Source: Chryseobacterium oranimense (GTDB lineage: Bacteria > Bacteroidota > Bacteroidia > Flavobacteriales > Weeksellaceae). From it: a DNA stretch of 64,000 bases. The stretch is taken from the NCBI RefSeq assembly GCF_900129755.1, contig NZ_FQWT01000001.1, positions 310,001-374,000 on the forward strand, read 5' to 3'. Both the position numbers and the translations under genes were made by a program. The notes under the pieces were generated by a model. It was not told where the DNA came from, did no database searches, and was given only the letters and a program-made list of their open reading frames with translations. The number at the start of each line of letters is the position of its first letter. The stretch's first letter is position 1. Below are positions 31,217-40,350 of the stretch, in pieces.

Positions 31217-31224
31217 CAAATATA
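31217..31224 (-). promoter_or_regulatory. Predicted -7 box for the xyl operon
   Basis: On the minus strand the sequence reads TATATTTG, an exact match to the Bacteroidota -7 consensus TAnnTTTG, 28 bp upstream of the regulator ATG. No good TTG -33 element is seen at the 19-bp spacing, suggesting a promoter that is weak or helped by an activator. Confidence 0.5.
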
Positions 31225-31320
31225 AAAATTCATCTGAATAAAAAAAATAAATCTCCCATTATCTACTGCTTATCAATGCATTACATATCGATTTTTTATG
31301 ATATCAATTGTATAAAAAAT

Positions 31321-31336
31321 ATGATAAGGTTATCAT
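31321..31336. promoter_or_regulatory. Dyad ATGATAA-GG-TTATCAT in the divergent intergenic region
   Basis: Perfect 7-bp arms flank a 2-bp centre. Related half-sites lie nearby: TTATCA at 31270-31275 and TGATATCA at 31299-31306. The 533-bp region 31190-31722 separates the PUL from the divergent two-component system; apart from these sites and the two promoter boxes it is AT-rich and without an evident gene. The dyad may bind either the NrtR-type regulator or another factor. Confidence 0.45.
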
Positions 31337-31686
31337 TAGTTTTACACTTACTTATTTCATAAGATATGAATTCACAATTAATTGCAATTTCCGGGCATCC
31401 AAAAATCGACGGATTTTTTTTGAATAAATATTATGATAAGAAGAATGATTTTTTTTTTCATTTTACTTGTAAAAAAAATGTAAAAAACACACTTTTCATT
31501 GCTAAAAAGTAAACAAAAAGCTAATTTATTTTACCAATTTTACTACTCTAACCTTAAAGTTTTATGAAACAATGAATTTCTGGATTAGGATTATCCTGTT
31601 AAAAAGTAACAAAAGTGAACAGTGATCATCTGCTTTATAGAGGCTCATAAATTCAGGTATGAAGACTAATAAATAAAAACTTATAA

Positions 31687-31694
31687 TATCTTTG
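31687..31694 (+). promoter_or_regulatory. Predicted -7 box for the propeller histidine kinase
   Basis: TATCTTTG matches TAnnTTTG exactly and lies 28 bp before the GTG start at 31723, which would give a leader of about 22 nt. This supports the GTG start. No clear TTG at -33 is seen. Confidence 0.5.
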
Positions 31695-31722
31695 TTAAAG
31701 AATCAAAAAAACATTACCGTTT

Positions 31723-34698
31723 GTGAATTTATTCTACATTATCTTTATTTTCTTTCCTTTATTTTTTTCTGCTCAAGGTTATGCGTCCCGGTGGTACAAT
31801 ATGGACCAGGGACTTCCGCAAAACAGTATAAAGGATATCGTAAAAGATAAATACGGTTTTATATGGTTATCAACTGATGGGGGTATATTGAGATATGACG
31901 GAAACAATTTTCTACTGTACAATAACTTTAAAACAAGTAATCTAAGTTTCGGAAACTTCCTTGGTACTAAAAGTAAAGATTTAATATGTTTTAATAATAA
32001 TGATGAAAATTGTGTCTTAATATCAGACCGGACTGTAAAAATGCTGCCCAATGGTAAGATTTCCAAAACTTATTCAATGGGGAACAATGTGCAGTATAAA
32101 AGGTATTACAAAAGCAGTTTTATTAATAATTTTTTCCCGGAAACCAATTGTTATTATATCATATCGAATTCGGGAACTTACTTTTTTAACAATCATCATA
32201 TTATTTATAAGAAAGAAAAAAAACCGGAAAGAAAAATTCTGTCCGCATTTCTGATGAAAGGGCTTAGAAATGCTTTTGAACATGAAAATATCATTTTCCT
32301 GCCGGATCAAAAAAACCGGAAAACCATAATTTTAAAAGACGGGACTGTTTCTTACGATAGCAAACCATCCATATACAATGATCCTGAATCTAAAATATAT
32401 TGGCATCAGGGGACGGGTCAGGTTTTTGTTATCAATAGCGGTAATATTTACCAGAGTAAAATATCCAATGGCATCCTCACCCTTACATTTCTTATGCAGT
32501 ATAAAAAAATTGAAAAAGAGCTTTTATACTGTATGTTTTATGATGAAGAGTCCAATAAACTTTATCTCGGAAATGTTTTAAAAGGTTTGGAAATTATAAA
32601 CTTATCTAATTTTTACACTTCTCAGAAAAACATTCCATTTTCCGGCGAATTTGTTTATGAGGCTTTGCCTTTTACCTGTAATTCAGTTATCTCAAAGCAA
32701 GGATTTGAATATTATAAAGACAAAGTAAATAAAATATATTCTGCTGATTTTAACTATGACAGACGCTATCTTGTGTATGATAACTCTCGTAACCTTCTAT
32801 ATGTAGAATTTAATAAAATACACCGGAGATACAGATCGTCAAACTATCAAACATACGATTCCATAAGTTTTCTAAGGAAAAATGTTGAAGGAATTTTTAA
32901 AATAAACAACAATTTTGCAGTAAACATGGCGGATAGCAGATATGAATATTATTATCTCAATATATTTGCCGACGACCAATTCAAAAAAGCAAAAAATATT
33001 TTTAGATTTAAAACTAATATTAACTTTGTTAAAGAGTTGAATAAAGATTCTGTTTATGTAGGAACAACTCATGGAATTTACCTTCTTTCTATTTCTGAAA
33101 ACAAGATTCTAAAACATTTTGCAAAAGATTTACCGATAAAGGAAATCCAACAAACCAAAGATGGAAACTTTTGGTTTACCACCCACAACAGGGGATTCTA
33201 TTTTCTGAAAAATGATAGTGTGATCCGAATGCCTGAAGACAAGAATGGCTATCTTTCCAGTGCGCATCATATCCTGGAAGATCATTATGGTTTTTTTTGG
33301 ATTTCTTCCAATAACGGTTTATTCAAAACCCTTAAAAAATCACTTTTAGAATATGCAAAAAATAAAAAAACAAAAGTGACCTGGTATCGCTATACCAAAG
33401 AGGATGGTTTGCTGAATAATGAATTTAACGGAAGTGCAAATCCCAGTGGTAATATTCTGGAAAATGAAGAATTTGTATTTCCTTCCATGGAAGGTTTTGT
33501 CTTTTTTAAACCCGGGGAAACCAGAGTTTATTATCCTAAAAAAAATCAATTGTTTATCGAAAGAGCCCAGGTTGGAAAAGAAACTATTAACTTTACCGAC
33601 ACTCTTTACCTAAAAAGTGATTACAAAAATGCCGAAATCTTCCTGGATTTCCCTTACTATCATAACATCGAAAATATTTATATAGAAGCAAGACTTGAAG
33701 GAAGCCCAAACAGCAAATGGGAAAAAATAAAAAATGACAGAAAATTTATTTTAAATAATATTGAATCCGGAAACTACACGCTCAATATCAGGTTTTTAGG
33801 CACTGAGAATGGCCAGTTCAGTCATAAGCAGATCGCTATCAATATCATCCCTTTCTTTTATCAGACATTGTGGTTTAAATCTTTTCTGATCATCCTGGGA
33901 ATTTTGCTTGTCGTACTGATTATACACGCGAGAACCAACTTACTAAGAAGAATGGTCAAAACTTTAAAACATACCTTGAACAGTAAAGATCAGGAATTGG
34001 AAATCACAGCAAACAAACTGAAGAATGAGACTGAATACCAGCAAAAAATTATGGAAAGCATCAGCCATGATATGACTACTCCGATAAGATTTCTGGTTTC
34101 TATCTCGCAACGTCTTAACAGTACAAAAGATAATGAACTTCAGAAAAAGTATTTTGACGAGATTTATCACACTTCCGAACAGCTGTTCAAGTTTACCTTA
34201 GACCTGAAAGAATATACCAACCTATTTAAAGAGGAAAACATTTTTGATCATGCCGAAAATCGTATACATGACCTGGCAGAAAGTAAAAAACTATTATTTG
34301 ATCAGATTGCATTAGCCAATAATACTACCCTATCTAATCTTTGTGATTCCCATGTGACAACCAAAGTTAATCATAATATCCTTTCTGCCATTCTTCATAA
34401 TCTGATAGATAATGCAGTAAAAAACACTCAAAACGGTACGATCCTGATAAAAACAGAACAAAAAGAAGAACAACAAACAGAAATTACCATATCGGATACC
34501 GGTAAAGGGATGTCACAAGATCAACTTGAATACTATTCCTTCGTTTTTGAAAATATAGAACGGGAAAGTTTTGTTTTTAAAAATTATGGACTGGGTTTAC
34601 ATATGGTTATCCAATTAACAAAAAAAATCAATGCCCAAATAACTTTTCATAAAAATACTCCCCAAGGAACTATTGTGAAAATCATTCTTAAAAATTGA
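31723..34698 (+). CDS. Propeller-type sensor histidine kinase
   Basis: A 991-residue membrane sensor kinase read from a GTG start. Signal peptide about 1-18 (FFSAQ). The periplasmic part (about 20-725) has two-component-regulator propeller repeats, e.g. LPQNSIKDIVKDKYGFIWLSTDGGILRYDG and ILEDHYGFFWISSNNGLF, then a Y_Y_Y-type Ig domain. One transmembrane helix (about 717-737) and a coiled-coil linker lead to the HisKA H-box with His782 in SISHDMTTP. The HATPase domain has the N-box LIDNAVKN, DTGKGM and YGLGLHM. Unlike hybrid HTCS proteins it ends there, with no receiver or AraC domain. The response regulator starts 3 bp later. The propeller probably senses a polymer breakdown product or envelope signal; the ligand is unknown. 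Confidence 0.92.
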   Translation: MNLFYIIFIFFPLFFSAQGYASRWYNMDQGLPQNSIKDIVKDKYGFIWLSTDGGILRYDGNNFLLYNNFKTSNLSFGNFLGTKSKDLICFNNNDENCVLISDRTVKMLPNGKISKTYSMGNNVQYKRYYKSSFINNFFPETNCYYIISNSGTYFFNNHHIIYKKEKKPERKILSAFLMKGLRNAFEHENIIFLPDQKNRKTIILKDGTVSYDSKPSIYNDPESKIYWHQGTGQVFVINSGNIYQSKISNGILTLTFLMQYKKIEKELLYCMFYDEESNKLYLGNVLKGLEIINLSNFYTSQKNIPFSGEFVYEALPFTCNSVISKQGFEYYKDKVNKIYSADFNYDRRYLVYDNSRNLLYVEFNKIHRRYRSSNYQTYDSISFLRKNVEGIFKINNNFAVNMADSRYEYYYLNIFADDQFKKAKNIFRFKTNINFVKELNKDSVYVGTTHGIYLLSISENKILKHFAKDLPIKEIQQTKDGNFWFTTHNRGFYFLKNDSVIRMPEDKNGYLSSAHHILEDHYGFFWISSNNGLFKTLKKSLLEYAKNKKTKVTWYRYTKEDGLLNNEFNGSANPSGNILENEEFVFPSMEGFVFFKPGETRVYYPKKNQLFIERAQVGKETINFTDTLYLKSDYKNAEIFLDFPYYHNIENIYIEARLEGSPNSKWEKIKNDRKFILNNIESGNYTLNIRFLGTENGQFSHKQIAINIIPFFYQTLWFKSFLIILGILLVVLIIHARTNLLRRMVKTLKHTLNSKDQELEITANKLKNETEYQQKIMESISHDMTTPIRFLVSISQRLNSTKDNELQKKYFDEIYHTSEQLFKFTLDLKEYTNLFKEENIFDHAENRIHDLAESKKLLFDQIALANNTTLSNLCDSHVTTKVNHNILSAILHNLIDNAVKNTQNGTILIKTEQKEEQQTEITISDTGKGMSQDQLEYYSFVFENIERESFVFKNYGLGLHMVIQLTKKINAQITFHKNTPQGTIVKIILKN

Positions 34699-34701
34699 CG
34701 T

Positions 34702-35316
34702 ATGGAAAAAAAAATATTAATTGCAGATGATCATTCTGTGGTAAGGCTGGGAACATCAGTAATATTGCAAGATGCATTAGAGAATGTTTCAATTGATTTT
34801 GCAATAAATTATCCTGAGCTGAAAAAGAAGCTCAGAACTGAAAAATTCGATCTGCTAATCCTTGATATTGAAATGGAAGGCAGCATCTATAAGCTTATGA
34901 TTAAAGAATTAAAAGAAATCCAGGAAGATCTTTTGATCATGATTTTTTCATCCTCCATGGAAAACGTTGCCATCGAATACATCATGGAGGGCGCAGAAGG
35001 CTACGTAAGCAAGCTAAGTAATGATGAAACTCTGGCTAAGGCCGTAAAATATATTCTTGAAAACGGACATTATTATCCTCCTGCCCTGGTAAAACAACTC
35101 ACACTGCAACCGGACAAAAATGATCCGGTAAAAAAATTATCTAAAAGAGAGTTTGAGGTTTTCAGACTTTTAGGCGAAGGAAACGGCAATCTGGAAATTG
35201 CCAATGAACTTAAAATCCAAGCCGGAACAATGAGTACTTATAAAAAAAGAATCTATAGCAAATTAGGCATAAATAATCTCATTGACCTTTTCAAAATCTA
35301 CAAAAACTTAGACTAG
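34702..35316 (+). CDS. LuxR/NarL-type response regulator
   Basis: A 204-residue response regulator. The receiver domain (1-120) has the acidic pair Asp9-Asp10 and the phospho-acceptor Asp55 in LLILDIEMEG. The C-terminal LuxR-type helix-turn-helix (about 140-200) reads LSKREFEVFRLLGEGNGNLEIANELKI then STYKKRIYSKLGI. The cognate kinase is directly upstream (3-bp gap). Downstream lie two secreted-protein paralogues that may be targets; a 22-bp dyad sits at 35699-35720 between them. Confidence 0.94.
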   Translation: MEKKILIADDHSVVRLGTSVILQDALENVSIDFAINYPELKKKLRTEKFDLLILDIEMEGSIYKLMIKELKEIQEDLLIMIFSSSMENVAIEYIMEGAEGYVSKLSNDETLAKAVKYILENGHYYPPALVKQLTLQPDKNDPVKKLSKREFEVFRLLGEGNGNLEIANELKIQAGTMSTYKKRIYSKLGINNLIDLFKIYKNLD

Positions 35317-35909
35317 AGATATAAGGTTTGTCTTATTTTTAATACAAATCCTGTCTTTATTTTCATACACCAATGTCATAATCTTCCTACAAGCTGAATT
35401 CCTCAAAAAAACAATTAATCGATACTTTTGAACAGGTTAAAATGACTTAGTTGAAAAAAAATTTATTGCCTTAAGTTGCTGATAGGATTTGCATCTATTT
35501 AACTGTTCCTAGATACAATAGGTGCAGATCTTTAGCAACAATTATGGGTAATACAGCTTAAAATCAGCAGAACTTCATCGGATAAAATTTCAAAGAAAAT
35601 TAAAGGAAACTATATCCTTTGACAGTAATTTCCTTTGATAAATAATTTTTCCTGAAACGTCTTGATTTTTCAATAATAATTTTCAACCGAATGATTCATG
35701 CAACAGAATTTACTGTTGCAGTAATCGGTGTCATTCCCACCAAAAAATGTAGTGGAAACTGCATTTAAGAATAATTGTAATAACTAGAATATGAAAAGGC
35801 AGCACTGTTTCATATGCATAACGCAAAAGACAATCTCATTATACCACTGAACAACAAGCAAATGACGTGGTGGTAATAACCATTTATTGAAATTTATAAA
35901 TTCCATATT
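35317..35909. promoter_or_regulatory. 593-bp intergenic region with a 22-bp dyad at 35699-35720
   Basis: No convincing gene is seen. The notable element is TGCAACAG-AATTTA-CTGTTGCA (35699-35720), a perfect 8-bp-arm dyad about 190 bp before the first surface-protein gene. Its size and symmetry suit a dimeric LuxR-type regulator such as the one encoded just upstream. No T run follows, so it is not a terminator. A shorter CCAC/GTGG inverted repeat lies at 35738-35755. Confidence 0.4.
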
Positions 35910-36932
35910 ATGAAAAAAGCAACATTACTTTCTTTTATTTTTGGCACACAGTTTTTGTTTTCACAAGTTGGTATCAATACGAGCAGTCCCAATGCGACGC
36001 TTGATGTAGTGGCAAAGGCTACCAATGGGAGCAGCCCGGAGGGGATACTTACCCCGAGGCTTACAGGAAATCAAATACAGTCGGCTGATAATCAATACAC
36101 CACAGCGCAAAGGGGAATATTAATATACGCCACAGCACCTGTCACTTCCGCAAGCCCCAAAACCGTCAACATTACTTCCGAGGGATATTATTATTTTGAT
36201 GGAAACATCTGGCAGAAAGTACTTAATCAGAACACCAATCTATACAATTCCAATGGTATTCTTACAGCCAACCGTACGGTAACGATGGAGGATAAAACCC
36301 TTTCTTTTACTTCTACAGCTACTACCGGAACAAGCCACTTTCAGGTAGATGGAAATACTTTAAATGTAGATGCGGTAAACAACAGGATCGGCCTGGGTAC
36401 CAATACCCCATCAACAAAGCTACATATTGACAATGGTACAACTCCCGGAGCCATAAGGATTGTAGACGGAACACAAGGAGAAGGGAAGATTTTGGTGTCA
36501 GATGCCAATGGTCTGGGAACCTGGAGGGAAAGCAGCGGTGCAGCTACTGTTATAACATCCAATGCAGGACCCGTCACCAGCCTTTTGCCTGCAGGAACTA
36601 TGATATATACAGGAGCCAATGCTACGGTTACTGTACCGGGATATTATATGATATCTACCCGCCTTATTACGGATAAAACCCCTTCAGGATGTGGAGGATT
36701 CCTGGCTATTAATTTCAGCCAAAGCCCAACAGCTGCATTGAACAATGCATTCCCGGTTCAGGATGTACACGTAACAGGATCTGCAAGTTTTGATTTTATT
36801 TACACATCGAATATCGCTTTCCTACAGGCTGGAACTTATTATATGCGGGTACGTACTGCCGCAGGATGTACTTCCAATAATACAAGAGGAGATCTTTCAC
36901 AAAATAGTTTCACGCTTACTCTGCTAAAATAG
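35910..36932 (+). CDS. Secreted surface-type protein, tandem paralogue 1
   Basis: A 340-residue secreted protein of unknown function. Signal peptide about 1-18 (FLFSQ). The N-terminal segment VGINTSSPNATLDVVAK followed by LTPRLTGNQIQSAD, and the middle GAIRIVDGTQGEGKILVSDANG, are motifs common in flavobacterial exported proteins with fibre-like repeats. The last 120 residues (from about ITSNAGPVTSLLPAG) look like an all-beta jelly-roll domain with conserved GYYMIS and GTYYMRVR strands and two cysteines. It has no lipobox or obvious T9SS sorting tail. The following gene is a close paralogue. Confidence 0.85.
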   Translation: MKKATLLSFIFGTQFLFSQVGINTSSPNATLDVVAKATNGSSPEGILTPRLTGNQIQSADNQYTTAQRGILIYATAPVTSASPKTVNITSEGYYYFDGNIWQKVLNQNTNLYNSNGILTANRTVTMEDKTLSFTSTATTGTSHFQVDGNTLNVDAVNNRIGLGTNTPSTKLHIDNGTTPGAIRIVDGTQGEGKILVSDANGLGTWRESSGAATVITSNAGPVTSLLPAGTMIYTGANATVTVPGYYMISTRLITDKTPSGCGGFLAINFSQSPTAALNNAFPVQDVHVTGSASFDFIYTSNIAFLQAGTYYMRVRTAAGCTSNNTRGDLSQNSFTLTLLK

Positions 36933-36978
36933 AAAGTTCATAACCAACTGATATTCAAACATAAATTACATTAATATT

Positions 36979-38010
36979 ATGCAAAGAATCATTTTTTTTA
37001 TCAGCATATTGAGCTCTCAAGTATTTTTTTCGCAAATAGGCCTCAATACCACATCTCCCAATGCGACATTGGATATAGTTTCGAAAACAACAGACGGAAG
37101 CAGACCGGAAGGACTCAATGCTCCCAGACTCACAGGAGATCAGATAAGAACAGCAGATGCACAATACGGTGCACAGCATACAGGAATGCTAATCTATGCC
37201 ACCACACCCGTTACTTCTGCCAGTACTAAAACTGCCAATATCACTACTGAAGGATATTACTACTTTGATGGAAACATCTGGCAGAAGATTATTAATCGGA
37301 ATGTAAATATGTATAATTCTGACGGTATAATCCTGACGGATCGAACGGTAAACATGGAAAATAAAACTTTAAATTTTGCATCAAATGCCACAACAGGAAC
37401 AACCCATTTTCAGGTTGATGGAAATACATTCAATATAGATGCAGTCAACAACAGAATCGGGTCCGGAACCTCAGCACCAACGTCAAGACTGCACATCAGC
37501 AATGGCACCACTCCTGGTGCAATAAGAATTGTAGACGGCACACAGGCTGAAGGAAAAATTATGGTTTCAAATGCAGACGGAACAGGAACCTGGCGTGAAA
37601 ATGCCGGACTGGGAGCCGCAGTAGTTATAGATTCGAATGTAGGTTCTGCTACAAGCCTTTTACCGGCGAGTACGATGAGATACATTGGAGCAAACGCTAC
37701 TGTTACTATACCCGGTTATTATGTCATTACAGCCCGTTTAATTACAGATAAGTCACCTTTAAATTGCGGTGAATTTATTGCCTTCAATTTAAGTCAAAGT
37801 CCTACTGCAGCTCTTAACAACGCTTTTCCTACACAGGATATTCATCTTGCGGCGGGATATATTGGATTCGATTTTATATACACTTCAAACATAGCTTATT
37901 TACAGGCCGGAACCTACTATATGCGTGTGCGGATCGCTCCAGGATGTACTTCCAATGTAACCAGGGCTAATTTTGGCGAAAATAGTTTTACCCTGACTTT
38001 GCTTAAATAA
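36979..38010 (+). CDS. Secreted surface-type protein, tandem paralogue 2
   Basis: A 343-residue paralogue of the protein at 35910-36932, 46 bp downstream and probably in the same transcript. It is colinear with it over the whole length: signal peptide, IGLNTTSPNATLDIVSK, TEGYYYFDGNIWQKI, GAIRIVDGTQAEGKIMVSNADG and the C-terminal beta domain with GYYVIT and GTYYMRVR. Both C-terminal domains keep the two cysteines (one near LITDKSPLNCG, one in APGCTSN), which may form a disulfide. This is a recent tandem duplication. Function unknown. Confidence 0.85.
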   Translation: MQRIIFFISILSSQVFFSQIGLNTTSPNATLDIVSKTTDGSRPEGLNAPRLTGDQIRTADAQYGAQHTGMLIYATTPVTSASTKTANITTEGYYYFDGNIWQKIINRNVNMYNSDGIILTDRTVNMENKTLNFASNATTGTTHFQVDGNTFNIDAVNNRIGSGTSAPTSRLHISNGTTPGAIRIVDGTQAEGKIMVSNADGTGTWRENAGLGAAVVIDSNVGSATSLLPASTMRYIGANATVTIPGYYVITARLITDKSPLNCGEFIAFNLSQSPTAALNNAFPTQDIHLAAGYIGFDFIYTSNIAYLQAGTYYMRVRIAPGCTSNVTRANFGENSFTLTLLK

Positions 38011-38144
38011 TCAATCTTAGGCAATAATATACTTAAAATGTACAGGCTAAACCATCATCTATAATATTCTAATGAATTAATCACAGAGTAATCTTGGTGA
38101 TAATAAATTATATGTTTTACGGGTGTAAGATCTGGGTGTATATT

Positions 38145-38168
38145 AAAAAAAGCCCCTGAACAGGGGCT
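38145..38168 (-). terminator. Intrinsic terminator of tRNA-Arg
   Basis: On the minus strand AGCCCCTG and CAGGGGCT form an 8-bp stem with a TT loop, followed by seven T residues. It begins 6 bp after the tRNA 3' end, so it ends the tRNA transcript. The rest of 38011-38498 holds only the tRNA and the terminator at 38440-38472. Confidence 0.85.
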
Positions 38169-38173
38169 AAAAG

Positions 38174-38245
38174 TGACCGCAGAAGGATTCGAACCCTCAC
38201 TGTCGGAGCCGAAATCCGAAGTTCTATCCATTAAACTATGCAGCC
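38174..38245 (-). tRNA. tRNA-Arg (anticodon TCG)
   Basis: A 72-nt cloverleaf. The acceptor stem GGCTGCA pairs with TGCGGTC (two G:U pairs) and the discriminator is A. The D arm is GTTTAATGGATAGAAC. The anticodon stem TCGGA/TCCGA encloses the loop TTTCGGC, giving anticodon TCG (reads CGA). The T arm is AGGGTTCGAATCCTT. CCA is not encoded, as is usual in Bacteroidota. An intrinsic terminator follows at once. Confidence 0.93.
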
Positions 38246-38439
38246 ATATTCATTCGCAATAATTAATGAGCAATCTCAATACCATTGCTATGATTCCGAG
38301 TGCGAAAATACTGATTTTTTTACAATTTATAAAGTCTGGTGAAAGATAATTAGTACTCATTCTTTAACGTCTTGAAAACGTTCTTATTAATACTCTTAAC
38401 AATTGACCGCATCTTAATGATTCAAAATAAGAGTTTATA

Positions 38440-38472
38440 TAAAAAAGCCTTACATCGAATAATGTAAGGCTT
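38440..38472 (-). terminator. Intrinsic terminator after the beta-barrel gene
   Basis: AAGCCTTACAT and ATGTAAGGCTT form an 11-bp stem with a 6-nt loop. On the minus strand the second arm runs into TTTTTTATA. It lies 26 bp after the stop of the gene at 38499-40268 and ends that operon. Confidence 0.85.
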
Positions 38473-38498
38473 CTATTTTGTTGGAATATCTTAAAAGT

Positions 38499-40268
38499 TT
38501 AGAAAGTAATTTTCACCCCTCCCAGAATCTGTGCTCCTAAGACTTTATAGCCTTTGTACGTCTGGTAATTCGAGTTCAGAAGGTTATTTCCGATGGCGAA
38601 AACACTGAAGTTTTTATGAAATTTATATTCTGCAGAAAGGTTTAAATCCGCATACCCTCCTACTTTATCGTTTCTGTTTTCCGTAGACTGGTACATCATA
38701 TCAGGATTGGCAACTCCTTCTATGGCAAAAGAATTGGTTGTTCTGTCGCTCGCAAAGATCCCTTTGAACCCTAACAGTAGTTTTTTATCCAGCATGGTAT
38801 ATTTCGCGCCGATACTTGCATTAAATAGAGGAACGTTATAAATATCCTTGTAATTTTTAAGATCGTATTTTGTAAACTTTAACTCTGCATCCAGAATCAG
38901 GTTTTCAAGAGGGAAATACTGTACGCTCCCTTTGATATCGCTCACATTTCCGTCATCGTATACCGCGGAGAACGTATTGGCAAAATTATAGGCAGAACGG
39001 TTAAGAGTGTAGTTATTATCAAACAGGTTATTTGCCTGGAAGAACATTATATTGTTAATCTTTCCATATCCCGCAGAGAAGTCGTATTTGAAAGTTTCAT
39101 CAATGTCCCCTCTCAAACCTGCATAAAAATGATATTTAGTCTCTGTAGGAGTTAAAAACTGGTCAGAAACGATGAATGGATTCATCTGCAAAAGATCTCC
39201 GTACGTATTAAGCTTTAAACCGCCGTCTACCCCTCCGTAGAATTTGAATTCTTTGGCTGCGGCAAACTGGAATTCAGCCTGTGGGAACCAATAGGTTTTA
39301 TTATTTTTCACTTCTCCCCCGATGACATCATTGGAATTTTTAGCATTCAGGAAAGAAAATGTAGATCCCAGCATTAAATAAGAATCCCCTTTTCTGAAAG
39401 TCACTTTCGGGTCTAAAGTCGTATTGAAGAAGTTGGATGAGTTTTTATCCCTGATGGCAAACTCCGATTTCACGGCTTCTATTCCTACTCCAAGATCTGC
39501 ATTTAAATTGATGCCTGATTTCCCGATCTCCACAGCATGTTTTGAAAGGTTTGCCAAAATGGAAACCTGGTTTTCCTGAGCATCAAAATGATCTTTCAGG
39601 AACGATGATTTTACCCTTACATCATTTAAAATTTCATTGGAGTAAAAATCATAATATCCGTTTACCTTAAACTGATTCACTCTCTGCTTCAGATCTACGT
39701 CTGCGGCAGGTTCTAAGGCATAAATTCCGTAGTATCTGTTATTATCCAGTCCGTATTGAGCATTCAGGTTGAATTTCCCTTTTTCTCCATATGAATTTAA
39801 ATAAGCCCCGATCGCCGTAGAGCTCTGCTTGGAATCCCATGCATACTCCTTTTTCAGGCCCAAAGTGGAAAGGAAATGGAAATCGGCACCTACTTCCAGC
39901 TTATTTTCAAGTGTTTTGGAAATGTTGGCATCTGCAAGGATTTTTCCGAAGTTTCCCATTCCAAACTGCAGATAATTATTTTGAGCTGTACCTTCAAATT
40001 TAGGAGTTACATCCTGCCCCTGAATGGTGGAAGTCTTAAAATCCGAAACCGCAGGCACATCTGTAATGGTATATTTTACAGGGTTCTGGGATTTCTCTTC
40101 CGGCGGATAGTTTTTGATAGTCTCCACGGAGGTTTTCTTCTTCTCTATCTTCTTCACTTCCGGTTCCCGCTTCTTGTTAAGAATCAGTTTCTCCTCCTTG
40201 ATCTGGGCAAACGCAAACTGCGAAACCCCTAAAAATAATATGGATAAAAATTGAATTTTTCTGTTCAT
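38499..40268 (-). CDS. Outer-membrane beta-barrel protein, plugless TonB-receptor-like
   Basis: A 589-residue exported protein. Signal peptide 1-21 (QFAFAQ) is followed by a lysine/glutamate-rich stretch (about 23-60), then a short conserved segment. The rest is dense amphipathic beta strands, with aromatic strand ends, closing with GGVKITF, whose terminal Phe is the usual barrel-assembly signal. The C-terminal part resembles TonB-dependent receptor barrels (FHKNFSVFAIGNNLLN) but no plug or TonB box is seen. It lies 82 bp downstream of the giant TPR gene, suggesting a joint envelope role. The partner and substrate are unknown. Confidence 0.82.
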   Translation of the reverse strand: MNRKIQFLSILFLGVSQFAFAQIKEEKLILNKKREPEVKKIEKKKTSVETIKNYPPEEKSQNPVKYTITDVPAVSDFKTSTIQGQDVTPKFEGTAQNNYLQFGMGNFGKILADANISKTLENKLEVGADFHFLSTLGLKKEYAWDSKQSSTAIGAYLNSYGEKGKFNLNAQYGLDNNRYYGIYALEPAADVDLKQRVNQFKVNGYYDFYSNEILNDVRVKSSFLKDHFDAQENQVSILANLSKHAVEIGKSGINLNADLGVGIEAVKSEFAIRDKNSSNFFNTTLDPKVTFRKGDSYLMLGSTFSFLNAKNSNDVIGGEVKNNKTYWFPQAEFQFAAAKEFKFYGGVDGGLKLNTYGDLLQMNPFIVSDQFLTPTETKYHFYAGLRGDIDETFKYDFSAGYGKINNIMFFQANNLFDNNYTLNRSAYNFANTFSAVYDDGNVSDIKGSVQYFPLENLILDAELKFTKYDLKNYKDIYNVPLFNASIGAKYTMLDKKLLLGFKGIFASDRTTNSFAIEGVANPDMMYQSTENRNDKVGGYADLNLSAEYKFHKNFSVFAIGNNLLNSNYQTYKGYKVLGAQILGGVKITF

Positions 40269-40350
40269 TATTTTTTGTATTTAAGTATTTAAGTAAAACG
40301 TATTAATGATTTCTGCATAAATACATTTGTACATGAATACAGTAGTACAT

